Counted from the first letter of the stretch, positions 1 to 8,298 are shown. The stretch is DNA of 52,123 nt from Candidatus Niyogibacteria bacterium CG10_big_fil_rev_8_21_14_0_10_42_19 (GCA_002774705.1 PFCN01000033.1:1277-53399); one strand, 5' to 3'. Program-made: numbers and translations. Notes: a model not told the origin generated them from the letters alone.

Positions 1-24
1 GTGGTCGTCCTTCACTTCGTTTAG

Positions 25-97
25 TCCGCCCCCTGGGAATCGAACCCAGAACCTCTTGGTTAAGAGCCAATTGCTCTGCCGATTGAGCTAGGGGCGG
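25..97 (-). tRNA. tRNA-Lys (anticodon CTT)
   Basis: Reads on the minus strand as a full cloverleaf: a 7-bp acceptor stem (CCGCCCC with GGGGCGG), a D arm, an anticodon loop CTCTTAA giving CTT, a T arm with loop TTCGATT, and discriminator A. The first anticodon-stem pair is an A/G mismatch. CCA is not encoded, so the 3' end must be added by the CCA enzyme, which is present at the other end of this window. Confidence 0.95.
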
Positions 98-130
98 GGA
101 AAATTATATATATTTTTAAAATATCTTCTC

Positions 131-166
131 CTTTCCGCCGGAGGCGGATCCGCCTCCGGCGGAAAG
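131..166. repeat. 36-nt perfect palindrome (REP-like)
   Basis: An 18-bp arm is followed directly by its exact reverse complement, centred between 148 and 149, made of TCCGCC/GGCGGA units. The same unit occurs between rarA and the oxidoreductase operon (4400-4414). It can form a very stable GC-rich hairpin on either strand. It is far more GC-rich than the flanking AT-rich DNA and looks like a dispersed repetitive palindrome rather than a terminator, as no T tract follows. Confidence 0.8.
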
Positions 167-197
167 AGGGAGCTGCTCTGCCAGTTGAGTCCCGACG
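167..197 (-). pseudogene. tRNA remnant (5' half: acceptor strand, D arm)
   Basis: On the minus strand, a 7-nt acceptor-like strand (CGTCGGG) is followed by CTC-AACTGGCA-GAG, a standard D stem-loop, and then the start of an anticodon stem (AGCTCCCTCTT). The sequence stops being tRNA-like exactly where the 131-166 palindrome begins. No T arm or 3' acceptor follows before the intact tRNA-Lys, so it cannot make a functional tRNA. It is probably a decayed tRNA gene truncated by the repeat. Confidence 0.5.
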
Positions 198-250
198 CCC
201 GACCAGTGTCAAGGTCGGGAGGCCGACAGACCCGTTGGGTCTCGTCGGCC
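198..250. repeat. two adjacent hairpin repeats
   Basis: Two strong hairpins lie side by side: CCCGACC/GGTCGGG (198-219) and GGCCGAC plus AGACCC arms with an AAC loop in minus-strand reading (221-250, about 13 bp with one bulge). With the 131-166 palindrome they make three consecutive GC-rich stem-loops next to a tRNA gene. Neither has a T tract, so a terminator role is unproven. Confidence 0.6.
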
Positions 251-281
251 CTATGGGCGAGAAAAATTTTTTAATACACTC

Positions 282-791
282 TTAAGTATGCCGATCAGCC
301 AGAACAAAAGCGCCGAAAGACTCCGGTTTTATCACTGCCTCAAAACCATAACCTTTTACCATCCCGACAACCGCGTCTATCAAGTCTCTCGTCGGACCCT
401 TCGTGCCGACATCAAGATGAACGGTAATTTTATTGTCCCAAAAAAATTCTTCCCCTAATTTTTCCTTAAGACGACTTTTTAGTTCCTGCATGAACGCGAT
501 CGAGCGCATCGTCTCTTTATAAATACGGTCCTGCAAAGTCGGGCAAGTTTCGGGCTCGGATCTCGTCCAAAAATATCTGCCACCATTACCAATCCTCAAT
601 ATGCCGACCGCGGTGACGAATTTAACCTTTTTTTCGGAGGCGGAGTCCGATCCGACCACAATCTGATATTTTGCGTCCGGTTTTATATGGATATATTTTA
701 CCAACTCCAAAACAAGCTCATCAAAATTAAGAGTTGTGGTTTGATTATAAAATCTACTATGAGTTATTGGAATCATCAGCGTTTTACCCAT
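282..791 (-). CDS. YkuK-like (DUF458) RNase H-fold protein
   Basis: A protein of 169 residues from the chosen ATG resembles Bacillus YkuK (DUF458, a predicted RNase H-like nuclease family of unproven function). It has the N-terminal FYN start, the IVVGSDS strand with the first acidic residue, the RIGNGGRYFWTR strand and a C-terminal HLDVGTKG segment with further acidic residues. An upstream in-frame ATG at 839 would add 16 residues and overlap the upstream gene by 26 nt; neither start has a clear Shine-Dalgarno site. The closer ATG is preferred because the family begins near this point. It lies just downstream of the exonuclease-WYL gene, so the two are probably co-transcribed. Biochemical activity is unknown. 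Confidence 0.75.
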   Translation of the reverse strand: MGKTLMIPITHSRFYNQTTTLNFDELVLELVKYIHIKPDAKYQIVVGSDSASEKKVKFVTAVGILRIGNGGRYFWTRSEPETCPTLQDRIYKETMRSIAFMQELKSRLKEKLGEEFFWDNKITVHLDVGTKGPTRDLIDAVVGMVKGYGFEAVIKPESFGAFVLADRHT

Positions 792-813
792 ATTATAATA
801 GTATTTTTGCTTA

Positions 814-1632
814 TTACAATAGAGATTCCTGGACGTCATCCTGAATTTTATATGATTTGTCGGTGATATCCGCCGCTAAAATGCGGTCAAGCCTGAATAT
901 TCTTTTTGAGCGCCTAAGATGACAATATCCTTCAATGTCATTTTTGTTTACTCTGTAAATATCCACCAGACGGCGGTTTCTCGTTTGATTCGCCCCGGCC
1001 GGATTTGCGGTAACATAATCAATCTCAACAGCAAGCCTTTTTTCAAAAGCCTCTTTTAATTTAGAAAAAATGCCAGCCGATGAATTTTCCCCCCACCTGA
1101 CCGGAATTGATATTTCATTAATATGATCGCGCGAAAAAAATTTTATAAAGCCGTTCTTCTTCCCGAACTCAAAAAGATCTTTGGTTACTTTAACATCCTG
1201 TACGCAGTAATCCTTGATCTTTTGTACCTGTCCTTCTTTAAACCACTCCAAGGCCTGCAAACCGTCGGCGCTTTTTTCTATACCTATAGTTGTTTTGGCG
1301 AGATTATTAAGCCCCACCCTAAAGCCGACCCCCTTTACAACATCATCCATCATATCCAAAAACCTCACGTCTTCAAGCGGAAAATTCATATACGGCTGAA
1401 GCACCGGAATATCAAAACTACGTATATTAAAACCGATGGCCATAGAGGCGTCTTTTATCATCGGCTCAAATTGGTTAAGTTCATTTTCTTCAAAAACAAA
1501 ATATTCCCCTTTCTGATATGAGTATCCGGCGAGAACCGAAATACCCAAAAGTTCGGGGTGGTCCTTTGTACCGATCTCGGCAAAAGATTTTTTTGTTTCT
1601 ACGTCGAAAACCAAAACGTCGCCTTCTTCCAT
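814..1632 (-). CDS. DEDD 3'-5' exonuclease with C-terminal WYL-like domain
   Basis: The protein has 272 residues. The N-terminal ~165 residues are an RNase H-like DEDD exonuclease of the YprB/RNase_H_2 type. Exo I is DVET near residue 10, Exo II is the GFNIRSFD segment near 67, and Exo III is YCVQD near 142, so all metal-binding acids appear present. Residues ~195-265 resemble a WYL domain (GYCHLRRSKRIFRLDRI), normally a ligand- or nucleic-acid-sensing module in regulators of phage defence and DNA damage responses. Fusion of a nuclease to such a module suggests ligand-controlled nucleic-acid trimming (inference). The downstream YkuK-like gene starts at or inside its 3' end. Substrate (DNA or RNA) cannot be told from sequence. 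Confidence 0.75.
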   Translation of the reverse strand: MEEGDVLVFDVETKKSFAEIGTKDHPELLGISVLAGYSYQKGEYFVFEENELNQFEPMIKDASMAIGFNIRSFDIPVLQPYMNFPLEDVRFLDMMDDVVKGVGFRVGLNNLAKTTIGIEKSADGLQALEWFKEGQVQKIKDYCVQDVKVTKDLFEFGKKNGFIKFFSRDHINEISIPVRWGENSSAGIFSKLKEAFEKRLAVEIDYVTANPAGANQTRNRRLVDIYRVNKNDIEGYCHLRRSKRIFRLDRILAADITDKSYKIQDDVQESLL

Positions 1633-1667
1633 AAAAAAGTTATATCATACTATTAATAAAAAATAAA

Positions 1668-1841
1668 TCCCGTTAGAAATTTTACACAAAACATCAAAAA
1701 CTCCCGACAAAACCTAAAGACGGATCCGCTCGTATAAATCGTCATCCAAAAATCTCGGCTGAATCCCGTTAGAAATACCAATTTTGATGTTATGCCGCAT
1801 CAGTCGCTAAAAGAATAATTTCGAAGTGATTTCTAACGGGA
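1668..1841. repeat. TCCCGTTAGAAAT repeat cluster (direct, direct, inverted)
   Basis: Two direct copies of TCCCGTTAGAAAT (1668-1680 and 1764-1776) are followed by one perfect inverted copy (1829-1841). Copies two and three bound a 78-nt unit with 13-bp terminal inverted repeats. The same repeat in the same order occurs at 25091-25180, and a variant flanks tRNA-Ala at 48845-48952. No coding sequence is present between 1633 and 1908. Confidence 0.75.
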
Positions 1842-1908
1842 TGAATTTCTATCAGGATAAACCGCCTAGCCGAAAATAAGACAATCCCAAGAAAATATTG
1901 ATTACCCT

Positions 1909-2310
1909 TTAAAAAGGGTAATCAAAGGCATAAAACCCGGCTCCCAGAAACAAAAGGGCGAGCGCCATAGCCAAAAGAACCAGATCGAATTCATACCCAC
2001 CCACTAATCCCTGCTTGAATTTTACGAAGACCATGGCCCCGATCATATTGATCGCGATAAGAATGGCCGCGACCTGGGTAAGAAACCCAACCAGAAGCAA
2101 AATGCCCCCGAAAAACTCCACCACCCCAACCACAAAAACCCACAATTTACCGGGCTTAAGCCCGATTGATCCAAACCATTCGGCAGTTTTAGAAAATTCC
2201 TTAAAAAGCTTAGGGTAGCCGTGAATTATAAAAATCGTTCCTAAAACAAGGCGCAAAATCAGCGGAGCATAAAGTTGATAGGAAAGAAAATCCGGAAATA
2301 CGCTTGACAT
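1909..2310 (-). CDS. DoxX family membrane protein
   Basis: A 133-residue, very hydrophobic protein with four predicted membrane helices, including an RLVLGTIFIIHGYPKL first helix and a VVEFFGGILLLVGF third segment typical of the DoxX/DoxD family. The family is linked to quinone-associated redox functions and oxidative-stress complexes in other bacteria, but members of this size are generally of unknown activity. It stands alone, with hairpins on both sides, so it is probably monocistronic. The call rests on hydrophobicity and family-like motifs, not on catalytic residues. Confidence 0.75.
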   Translation of the reverse strand: MSSVFPDFLSYQLYAPLILRLVLGTIFIIHGYPKLFKEFSKTAEWFGSIGLKPGKLWVFVVGVVEFFGGILLLVGFLTQVAAILIAINMIGAMVFVKFKQGLVGGYEFDLVLLAMALALLFLGAGFYAFDYPF

Positions 2311-2358
2311 AAATTTTTATTTTTTAAAAATAATTCGACCATTTATATTTCCTATCGA

Positions 2359-2389
2359 GGCCACGCGAAAATTTATTTTCGTGACGGCC
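2359..2389 (-). terminator. stem-loop downstream of the hydrolase gene
   Basis: An imperfect long hairpin with GGCC ends and a CGAAAAT/ATTTTCG inner stem lies between the hydrolase stop (2429) and the DoxX start. It may end the rarA-hydrolase transcript. It lacks a clean T tract. Confidence 0.4.
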
Positions 2390-2428
2390 GAGCGACGGAA
2401 ATTCAAGAAATACCCGCGACATTTCTTA

Positions 2429-3082
2429 TTAAATTTTGATAATCCAATTTACTAATTTATCGGTTAAAGAAGGGTTAACTCCTAATATATCCGTTCCGTG
2501 TCCGCCAATCGAAAAGATCTCTTTCTCTTTATTTTGCGTGCTTAATTCCCCAAAAATTTCTTCGGCCATTCGATCCGCCTCGGACACTCTTTTATCGTCA
2601 TTGGCCGCGATAATAAAAACCTTTTGCTCCGGACGGATATTTTGAGCGTAGGCCAAAGTATTTATTCCGCGATAATCAAGTCCGGGAGAAAAAAGGATTG
2701 CTCCTTTTATCTCGGGGTCTAAAGCCAATATCTGAAGAGCTAAGTTTGCGCCTATTGATGCCCCTGCAACAAAAATAGGCCGATGTCCTTCTTTTTTCTG
2801 GAATAAAACCGCCGAACGCGCGTCCATTATGCTTTTTTGATGATCTTCATCGGAAAATTTCTTATATCCTTCTGGACCTCCTTCGGATGTGCCGTGACCC
2901 CGAAGGTCGATCGCCAAAACTCCCGCTCCCGCCTTATTCAGCTTGCCCGCAAAATCACTCCAACTTTCTTTTGTAGACGGCATCATATGGAACAAAGACA
3001 CCCCCGGACTCCCGTGTGGGGATTTGTAATAAACGCCGGATATTTTGACTCCGTCCTCGGTTTTAAACTCTACCTGTTCCAT
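2429..3082 (-). CDS. alpha/beta hydrolase
   Basis: A 217-residue protein with a standard alpha/beta hydrolase fold pattern: an early strand-turn region VSLFHMMPSTKESW for the oxyanion hole, the DLRGHGTS motif near 60, the nucleophile elbow GASIG with Ser109, an acid in AANDD (Asp162/163), and the catalytic His195 in GGHGT. No signal peptide, so it is probably cytoplasmic. Substrate is unknown; esterase/lipase-like or dienelactone-hydrolase-like activity is possible. The gene starts 12 nt after the rarA stop and is likely co-transcribed with it, though a functional link is not evident. Confidence 0.8.
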   Translation of the reverse strand: MEQVEFKTEDGVKISGVYYKSPHGSPGVSLFHMMPSTKESWSDFAGKLNKAGAGVLAIDLRGHGTSEGGPEGYKKFSDEDHQKSIMDARSAVLFQKKEGHRPIFVAGASIGANLALQILALDPEIKGAILFSPGLDYRGINTLAYAQNIRPEQKVFIIAANDDKRVSEADRMAEEIFGELSTQNKEKEIFSIGGHGTDILGVNPSLTDKLVNWIIKI

Positions 3083-3094
3083 TGTTTTAGTATA

Positions 3095-4372
3095 TCACTT
3101 TTTTTTCGGACGATAATATTTTTTTCCTTTTAATTTTTCGGGCATATGCTCTTGCAAAATTTTTGTATTTTTACCGCCTCCGGCGGGGAAATCATGCGCG
3201 TACTTGTAACCTTTGGCGTAACCCATTTCTTTCATTAAATTGGTAACGGCATTGCGCAGATGAAGCGGAACGGGCAGGGCGCCATATTTTTTTGCATCTT
3301 CACTGGCCTCCATCAATCCTTTATAAGAAGCGTTGTCTTTTGGGGCTGATGCCAAATAGGTAGCACCCTGAGCAAGATTGATTGCCGCTTCCGGCATACC
3401 GACGTGTTCCACGGCATTCGCCACGGAAGACGCGACCACAAGAGCTGTCGGCAAGGCATTCCCGATATCTTCAGACGCGAAAATAAGCATGCGGCGCGCT
3501 ATAAACCTGGGAGTTTCTCCACCTTCAAGCATGCGCGCGAGCCAATAAAGAGCGCCGTCGGGATCGGAGTCGCGCATTGATTTTATAAAAGCGGAAATAA
3601 TATTATAATGCTCCTCTCCCGCCTTATCATACCTGATAGTTTTTTTCTGCAATATCTCCTCTATTTTTTTGCCGTCAATAATAGTTTTGCCCAATCTTTT
3701 TTTCTCAATATTCATGACCGCAAATTCAAGAGTGTTGAGAGATACTCTCGCGTCGCCATCCGCAAAAACGGCTATCTTTTCGAGTGCGTCTTCGGTGAGG
3801 AAAATACCCTTCTCGCCATATCCATGTATCTTATCTTCCAGCGCCTTTTTAACAATGGTTTTAATGTCTTTGAAAGAAAGCGGTTTTAATACCAAAACGA
3901 TGGACCGCGACAATAGAGGACTCACTAATTCAAAAGAAGGATTTTCGGTGGTAGCTCCGATTAAAATTATCGTCCCATCCTCGACATGCGGAAGAAAAGC
4001 GACCTGCTGACTTTTATTAAAATGATGGATCTCATCAATAAAAAGAATGGTCCTTTGGCCGTAATTCTTAAAACGACTCTTGGCTTCTTCAATCTTTTTT
4101 CTCAATTCGGGAATGCCTGAGGTTGCCGCCGAAAAAGTCTCAAAAAAAGAATCCGATTTTTCGGCAACGATTCTGGCAAGAGTTGTCTTACCCGAACCGG
4201 GCGGGCCCCAAAGGATCACCGACTGCAATTCGCCTTTTTCGATTGCGACGCGCAACGGCTTGCCCTTGCCAACTATCTCTTCCTGCCCGAAAAAATCCGA
4301 AAAAACCTTAGGCCTCATTCTTTCGGCAAGAGGTCGAGCTCCTTTGAATTTTTCATCGAATAAGTCCGCCAT
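3095..4372 (-). CDS. rarA: replication-associated recombination protein A (AAA ATPase)
   Basis: A 425-residue member of the RarA/MgsA/WRNIP1 family, which loads at stalled replication forks. The Walker A motif GPPGSGKT is at 56-63 and Walker B LFIDEIHHF at 110-118. Sensor 1 is IGATTENPSFE and an arginine-finger SPLLSRS segment follows. The C-terminal half contains the MgsA tetramerisation region (DPDGALYWLARMLEGGE, FIARRM, EDIGNA). Length matches family members. An AT-rich leader with a REP-like palindrome lies upstream, and the hydrolase gene follows directly. Confidence 0.95.
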   Translation of the reverse strand: MADLFDEKFKGARPLAERMRPKVFSDFFGQEEIVGKGKPLRVAIEKGELQSVILWGPPGSGKTTLARIVAEKSDSFFETFSAATSGIPELRKKIEEAKSRFKNYGQRTILFIDEIHHFNKSQQVAFLPHVEDGTIILIGATTENPSFELVSPLLSRSIVLVLKPLSFKDIKTIVKKALEDKIHGYGEKGIFLTEDALEKIAVFADGDARVSLNTLEFAVMNIEKKRLGKTIIDGKKIEEILQKKTIRYDKAGEEHYNIISAFIKSMRDSDPDGALYWLARMLEGGETPRFIARRMLIFASEDIGNALPTALVVASSVANAVEHVGMPEAAINLAQGATYLASAPKDNASYKGLMEASEDAKKYGALPVPLHLRNAVTNLMKEMGYAKGYKYAHDFPAGGGKNTKILQEHMPEKLKGKKYYRPKKK

Positions 4373-4385
4373 TTTAAAATAATTT

Positions 4386-4414
4386 CAGCCAGAGGCTGAT
4401 CCGCCAAAGGCGGA
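4386..4414. repeat. double hairpin repeat upstream of rarA
   Basis: Two short stem-loops in tandem: CAGCC-AGA-GGCTG (4386-4398) and TCCGCC-AAA-GGCGGA (4400-4414). The second shares its TCCGCC/GGCGGA arm with the palindrome at 131-166, so both seem to be members of one dispersed family. It lies within the rarA 5' leader. Confidence 0.65.
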
Positions 4415-4534
4415 AAAAATATTTAAATCCCGACGATGTCTTAATTATATACCATTAATTAAAAATCAATTACCTCATCCCGCAAAGCATGAAAATGCGG
4501 TAATTAGATCCCGTTTAAAGCAAAATAAATAAAA

Positions 4535-4561
4535 ATCCGGACACTTCGCGGGTGTCCGGAT
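4535..4561 (-). terminator. terminator of the oxidoreductase operon
   Basis: A perfect 10-bp stem (ATCCGGACAC with GTGTCCGGAT) and 7-nt loop lie 18 nt past the stop of the fused oxidoreductase gene. In minus-strand reading they are followed by a T-rich run (TTTTTATTTATTTT). This is a textbook intrinsic terminator. Confidence 0.85.
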
Positions 4562-4578
4562 ATTTCTTAAAAATATTT

Positions 4579-6618
4579 CTAAAGCTTTTCAAGCTCCTCC
4601 CAATAATTTTCGGCGCCTTTACGAATAATATCAATATCGATTTCGGTCAGATGAGAGAATCTTTTTTGCGGTTTTAAATATCTTCTGATATCAATAGCTT
4701 TTTCCGGCCGATAAGTAATTTTCCATTTGCCGTTCTCATATTCAATAAGGGGAAATATCTTGGCCTCCACCGCAAGACAGGCCATTTTTAAGGATTCGTG
4801 CGGAGAAAAACCCCAGCCAGGATTACAGGGCGCGAGAATATGCAGGAACCGCAATCCTTTTCCTTTATAGTTCTTGGCTTTACGGAGTTTTTTTATAAGG
4901 TCATCCGTGTGATAGATAGAAGCGGTCGCGGCATAAGGCACGCCGTGCGCGGCTATTATTTTCATAATATTCTTCTTCGGTTGAATTTTGAAAGCCGGAA
5001 AAGGAGTAGTTTCGGTAGCCGCTCCATAAGGCGTGGCCGAACTCCTCTGCCCGCCGGTATTTCCGTAAAATTCGTTGTCATAGCAAATAAAAATAATATC
5101 TTCACCGCGTTCTGACGCTCCCGACAAAGCCTGAAGGCCGATATCAAAAGTCCCGCCGTCTCCGGCAAAAGCAATTGTTGTTATGTCTTCTCCATTCCGC
5201 AATGACGCCCGTTTTATTCCGCTTGCCACAGCAGCTGCCGCGGCAAAAGGAGAGTGTAAAAGAGGAACACCAACCGGCGTGTAAGGATTCGGTCCGGCAA
5301 TGATGGACCAACAACAAGCCGGAAGAGCTATTTCTGTCCGTGGGCCCATAACTTCGAGCACCCGAGCCATTACAAGAGACGCGGTACATCCGGCACAAGC
5401 GCGATGACCCGGCTGGATCAATGAAACGGGGTCTTCCGATGCCGGAACATCCTGGACCGAAGAAATATATTCCTTCTCCGCCCTCCAGATTGAATGACTA
5501 TCTTTAGGCAAATCAAAAGAGTTGGCCTCTTCGACAAGGCCGGCAATAAATCCGGATGACGTTACGACACCCCCGACTCCAACAGTGTAGCCGAAGACCG
5601 GAGTGGATTCCGGATATATCGCCTTTTTTATTTCATCAAGAACTATTTCTTTGGTATCAACATCGAGCACCACGACCTTCTTTACGTTGTTCAGGACGGC
5701 TTTTATGTCTTGGGTGGGGAAAGGACGAAAAACTCTTATCTTCACTACTCCGGCTTTTATGCCTTTTTCGCGAAGGATATCTATCGCCTCTTCCGCAGGT
5801 CCTCCAATACTGCCCGTTGTTACAAGCGCGACATCTGCGTCTTCCATGCGATACTCAGTGAGCAAGAAATATTCCCTGCCAAAGATGTCTTTAAATTCTT
5901 CAAATACTTCTTTTATGTGCGGAAGAGAATCGTTAAAATCTCCTGCCAAGGCAGTCTTAAATTGGAAATAAGAATCCGCAGTGCCCGACGCTCCGATAGA
6001 CCTGGGATCCGCGCAATCCAAAGCATGAGGAATTTTTATCTTCGGAAGAAAAAAATCTACTTGCTCTTGGGTCGCCAATTCCACGTCTTCTTTGGTGTGG
6101 CTTAGAATAAATCCATCGAGGCAAATCATAACTGGAAAATAAATTCTTTCGGCGATCCTGAACCCCTGAAGAACGCTGTCAAAAACTTCCTGGTTGCTTT
6201 CGCAATATATCTGGACCCATCCGGCGTCCCTCTGGGACAAAGAATCGGTCTGGTCGGCCCAGATATTCCAGGGAGGACCAAGCGCCCGGTTAACATTCGC
6301 CATAACAATGGGAAGGCGCGCGCCCGACGCCCAATGGAGAACCTCGGCCATGTAAAGAAGGCCTTGAGAAGATGTGGCGGTAAACGTTCTTGCGCCTTGT
6401 TGGGAAGCTCCAATGGCTGCCGACATAGCCGAATGTTCGGACTCGGCGGTCATGAACTCGCAATCTTTAAGCTCGCCTCTGGCGACAAGCCGGGCAAGAG
6501 TTTCGGGGATCTCGGTCGCGGGCGTTATCGGATAAACAGGTATAAAACCGGTTCGGGCAAGAGCGGCGGCAACGGCCGCGGCTTCGCTTCCGGTAATAAC
6601 AACTTTATTCGCGGACAT
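4579..6618 (-). CDS. 2-oxoacid:ferredoxin oxidoreductase, fused alpha and beta subunits
   Basis: A 679-residue fusion. Residues 1-~390 are the alpha (PorA-type) subunit, with the VYPITPATEIPE and ESEHSAMSAAIGAS segments. Residues ~400-679 are the beta (PorB-type) subunit with the thiamine-diphosphate motif GDGG near 487 and YDNEFYGNTGGQ. Likely [4Fe-4S] ligands are Cys408, Cys411, Cys435/436 and Cys598. The reaction is 2-oxoacid + CoA + oxidised ferredoxin to acyl-CoA + CO2 + reduced ferredoxin. Pyruvate is the usual substrate, but sequence alone does not fix it. The start codon follows a strong GGAGG-rich ribosome site and overlaps the GltD-ferredoxin gene by 14 nt. The gamma subunit is the first gene of this operon. 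Confidence 0.92.
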   Translation of the reverse strand: MSANKVVITGSEAAAVAAALARTGFIPVYPITPATEIPETLARLVARGELKDCEFMTAESEHSAMSAAIGASQQGARTFTATSSQGLLYMAEVLHWASGARLPIVMANVNRALGPPWNIWADQTDSLSQRDAGWVQIYCESNQEVFDSVLQGFRIAERIYFPVMICLDGFILSHTKEDVELATQEQVDFFLPKIKIPHALDCADPRSIGASGTADSYFQFKTALAGDFNDSLPHIKEVFEEFKDIFGREYFLLTEYRMEDADVALVTTGSIGGPAEEAIDILREKGIKAGVVKIRVFRPFPTQDIKAVLNNVKKVVVLDVDTKEIVLDEIKKAIYPESTPVFGYTVGVGGVVTSSGFIAGLVEEANSFDLPKDSHSIWRAEKEYISSVQDVPASEDPVSLIQPGHRACAGCTASLVMARVLEVMGPRTEIALPACCWSIIAGPNPYTPVGVPLLHSPFAAAAAVASGIKRASLRNGEDITTIAFAGDGGTFDIGLQALSGASERGEDIIFICYDNEFYGNTGGQRSSATPYGAATETTPFPAFKIQPKKNIMKIIAAHGVPYAATASIYHTDDLIKKLRKAKNYKGKGLRFLHILAPCNPGWGFSPHESLKMACLAVEAKIFPLIEYENGKWKITYRPEKAIDIRRYLKPQKRFSHLTEIDIDIIRKGAENYWEELEKL

Positions 6619-8272
6619 CCTCCCCCTCCTTTCCGATGTCTATTGCTCCGCGTTCGCAAACCTCGGCGCAAATTCCGCATCCTTTACAAAAATCAAAGTT
6701 GATCTCATATTTAAGCTCGCCTTTTTTAATGATGCAAAAATCGGGACAGAATTTTATACATCGATCACATCCGATACAAGTCCCGCAATTGATACAGCGA
6801 TCAGCCTCCTCTATAGCTGTGTCTTCCGAAATAGTCGCGGTTGTTTCTTTAAAAGCCTCGAATTCTTCCCGGGTCAACTCTTGCTCATGCAAAATGCGTT
6901 CGTTTTTCCGTCGCAAGTTCACATAAAGAAGCTTAATATCATCAGGATAAACAACCTTGCGGTCGTCTTCTGCAAGGACGTCGTGGGAGAACATTTTGAT
7001 AATCGTTCCTGCCGCTTTTTTACCGGAAGCGACGGCTTCGCTAACGGAGCGCGGTCCGTAAAGATTGTCTCCGGCGAAAATAATATTCCCGTCGACAATA
7101 TCGTCTTCCGTTTTAAATTCATAACCGACTCCCCCCAAAAGAGAGTAGTCCGTTTCTTCGCCGACAGCATAAAGAAGAAGGTCACATTTTATTTCAAAAT
7201 TTGAACCCTCCACCTCCACGGGAGTCGGGCGCCCCGAACCGTCGGGACCTGACAGCTTCATCTTGATGCAATGAACCATAATGGCTTCACGGCACCGGCG
7301 AGAGGACAAAGGCTGGACCAGAAAAGAAAATTTTACTCCTTCTTTTTTGGCCGCCATCACTTCATCTTTATGTGCCGGCATTTCATTTTTCGTGCGGCGA
7401 TAAAGCACCTCGACTGTTTTGGCGCCAAGACGTAAAGCAACCCGCGAAACATCGATGGCAGTATTACCTCCGCCGACAACGCATATTTTTCTAATGTTGG
7501 AGGGAAAACGTTCCGTAAGTCTGGAATTGACCGAACTCAAAAAACTCAATCCGGCCATAACACGTTCCCCATCCTCAAGCCGCGCAATCAACTTCGACTT
7601 ATGGGCGCCGAGAGCGACAATAATAAAGTCAAATTGTTTTTTTATTTCCGCGAATTTATTGGAATCAATTTTAACCCCAAGTTCAAGGCGCACTCCTAAA
7701 AACAAGACCATGTTCCGTATCTCCGCTCGAAGAAGGCATTTGGGAAGGCGGTATTCGGGAATTCCGCATCTCAGCATACCGCCAGGTTCTAACTCGCTAT
7801 CAAAAATAACAACCTCGGCCCTTTCTTTGGCTAAAAAATGCGCCGCCGAAAGTCCGGCCGGACCCGCGCCTATTACCGCAACCCTCATTCCTTCAAGAGC
7901 GCCTGGAGATTTTGCTTTCGCAAAAAGACCGTTCTTTACTCCGTATTCGCCGAGAAACCTTTCAACCGCGTTTATGGAAATTCCGTCGTCCAGATTGTTA
8001 CGATTGCATTTCTCTTCGCAGAAGCGATAACAAACGCGCCCGCAGATCAGCGGAAACGGATTTTCTTCGGTTAAAACCTCCCAGGCGCGCGCGAATTCTT
8101 TGCGCCTTACCAAGTCCATCCACACCGGAATGTTCTCGGAACAAGGACAAAAATGCGCGCACGGAGATTTCTTTTCCTCATAAAACGGAAATATCTTTCT
8201 CCACAACCCCGTTTTTAACGGAGATATTCTGGTTTGAGACAGGGAAACGGATTCCGTTATGCGTTTTAGCAT
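6605..8272 (-). CDS. GltD-like NAD(P)H oxidoreductase fused to a 2x[4Fe-4S] ferredoxin domain
   Basis: The protein has 555 residues. Residues ~35-110 are the Cys-rich GltD-type N-terminal domain (Cys38, 42, 44, 77, 81, 85, 89). Then come an FAD-binding GAGPAG (135-140), an NAD(P)H-binding GGGNTA (267-272) and the C-terminal FAD closure (FAGDN near 399). Residues ~485-555 form a dicluster ferredoxin resembling PorD, with Cys at 493-509 and at 529, 532, 535 and 539. It probably transfers electrons between reduced ferredoxin and NAD(P)H and docks onto the neighbouring oxidoreductase, taking the place of a separate delta subunit (inference). It sits between the gamma and alpha-beta genes in one operon. 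Confidence 0.88.
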   Translation of the reverse strand: MLKRITESVSLSQTRISPLKTGLWRKIFPFYEEKKSPCAHFCPCSENIPVWMDLVRRKEFARAWEVLTEENPFPLICGRVCYRFCEEKCNRNNLDDGISINAVERFLGEYGVKNGLFAKAKSPGALEGMRVAVIGAGPAGLSAAHFLAKERAEVVIFDSELEPGGMLRCGIPEYRLPKCLLRAEIRNMVLFLGVRLELGVKIDSNKFAEIKKQFDFIIVALGAHKSKLIARLEDGERVMAGLSFLSSVNSRLTERFPSNIRKICVVGGGNTAIDVSRVALRLGAKTVEVLYRRTKNEMPAHKDEVMAAKKEGVKFSFLVQPLSSRRCREAIMVHCIKMKLSGPDGSGRPTPVEVEGSNFEIKCDLLLYAVGEETDYSLLGGVGYEFKTEDDIVDGNIIFAGDNLYGPRSVSEAVASGKKAAGTIIKMFSHDVLAEDDRKVVYPDDIKLLYVNLRRKNERILHEQELTREEFEAFKETTATISEDTAIEEADRCINCGTCIGCDRCIKFCPDFCIIKKGELKYEINFDFCKGCGICAEVCERGAIDIGKEGEDVRE

Positions 8273-8298
8273 CCGACTACTCCTTTGAACCCCTACGC

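Noticed and set aside
1123..1521. Plus-strand frame opposite the exonuclease
   Set aside because: Shadow of a gene with all DEDD motifs; no ribosome site.
1667..1842. The TCCCGTTAGAAA repeats as a CRISPR array
   Set aside because: Only three copies per locus, one inverted, with unequal spacing; no cas genes in the window.
7419..8030. Long plus-strand frame of 203 codons opposite the GltD-ferredoxin gene
   Set aside because: Exact antisense of a well-recognised protein with clear motifs; composition is Arg/Pro/Ser-rich as expected for a shadow frame.
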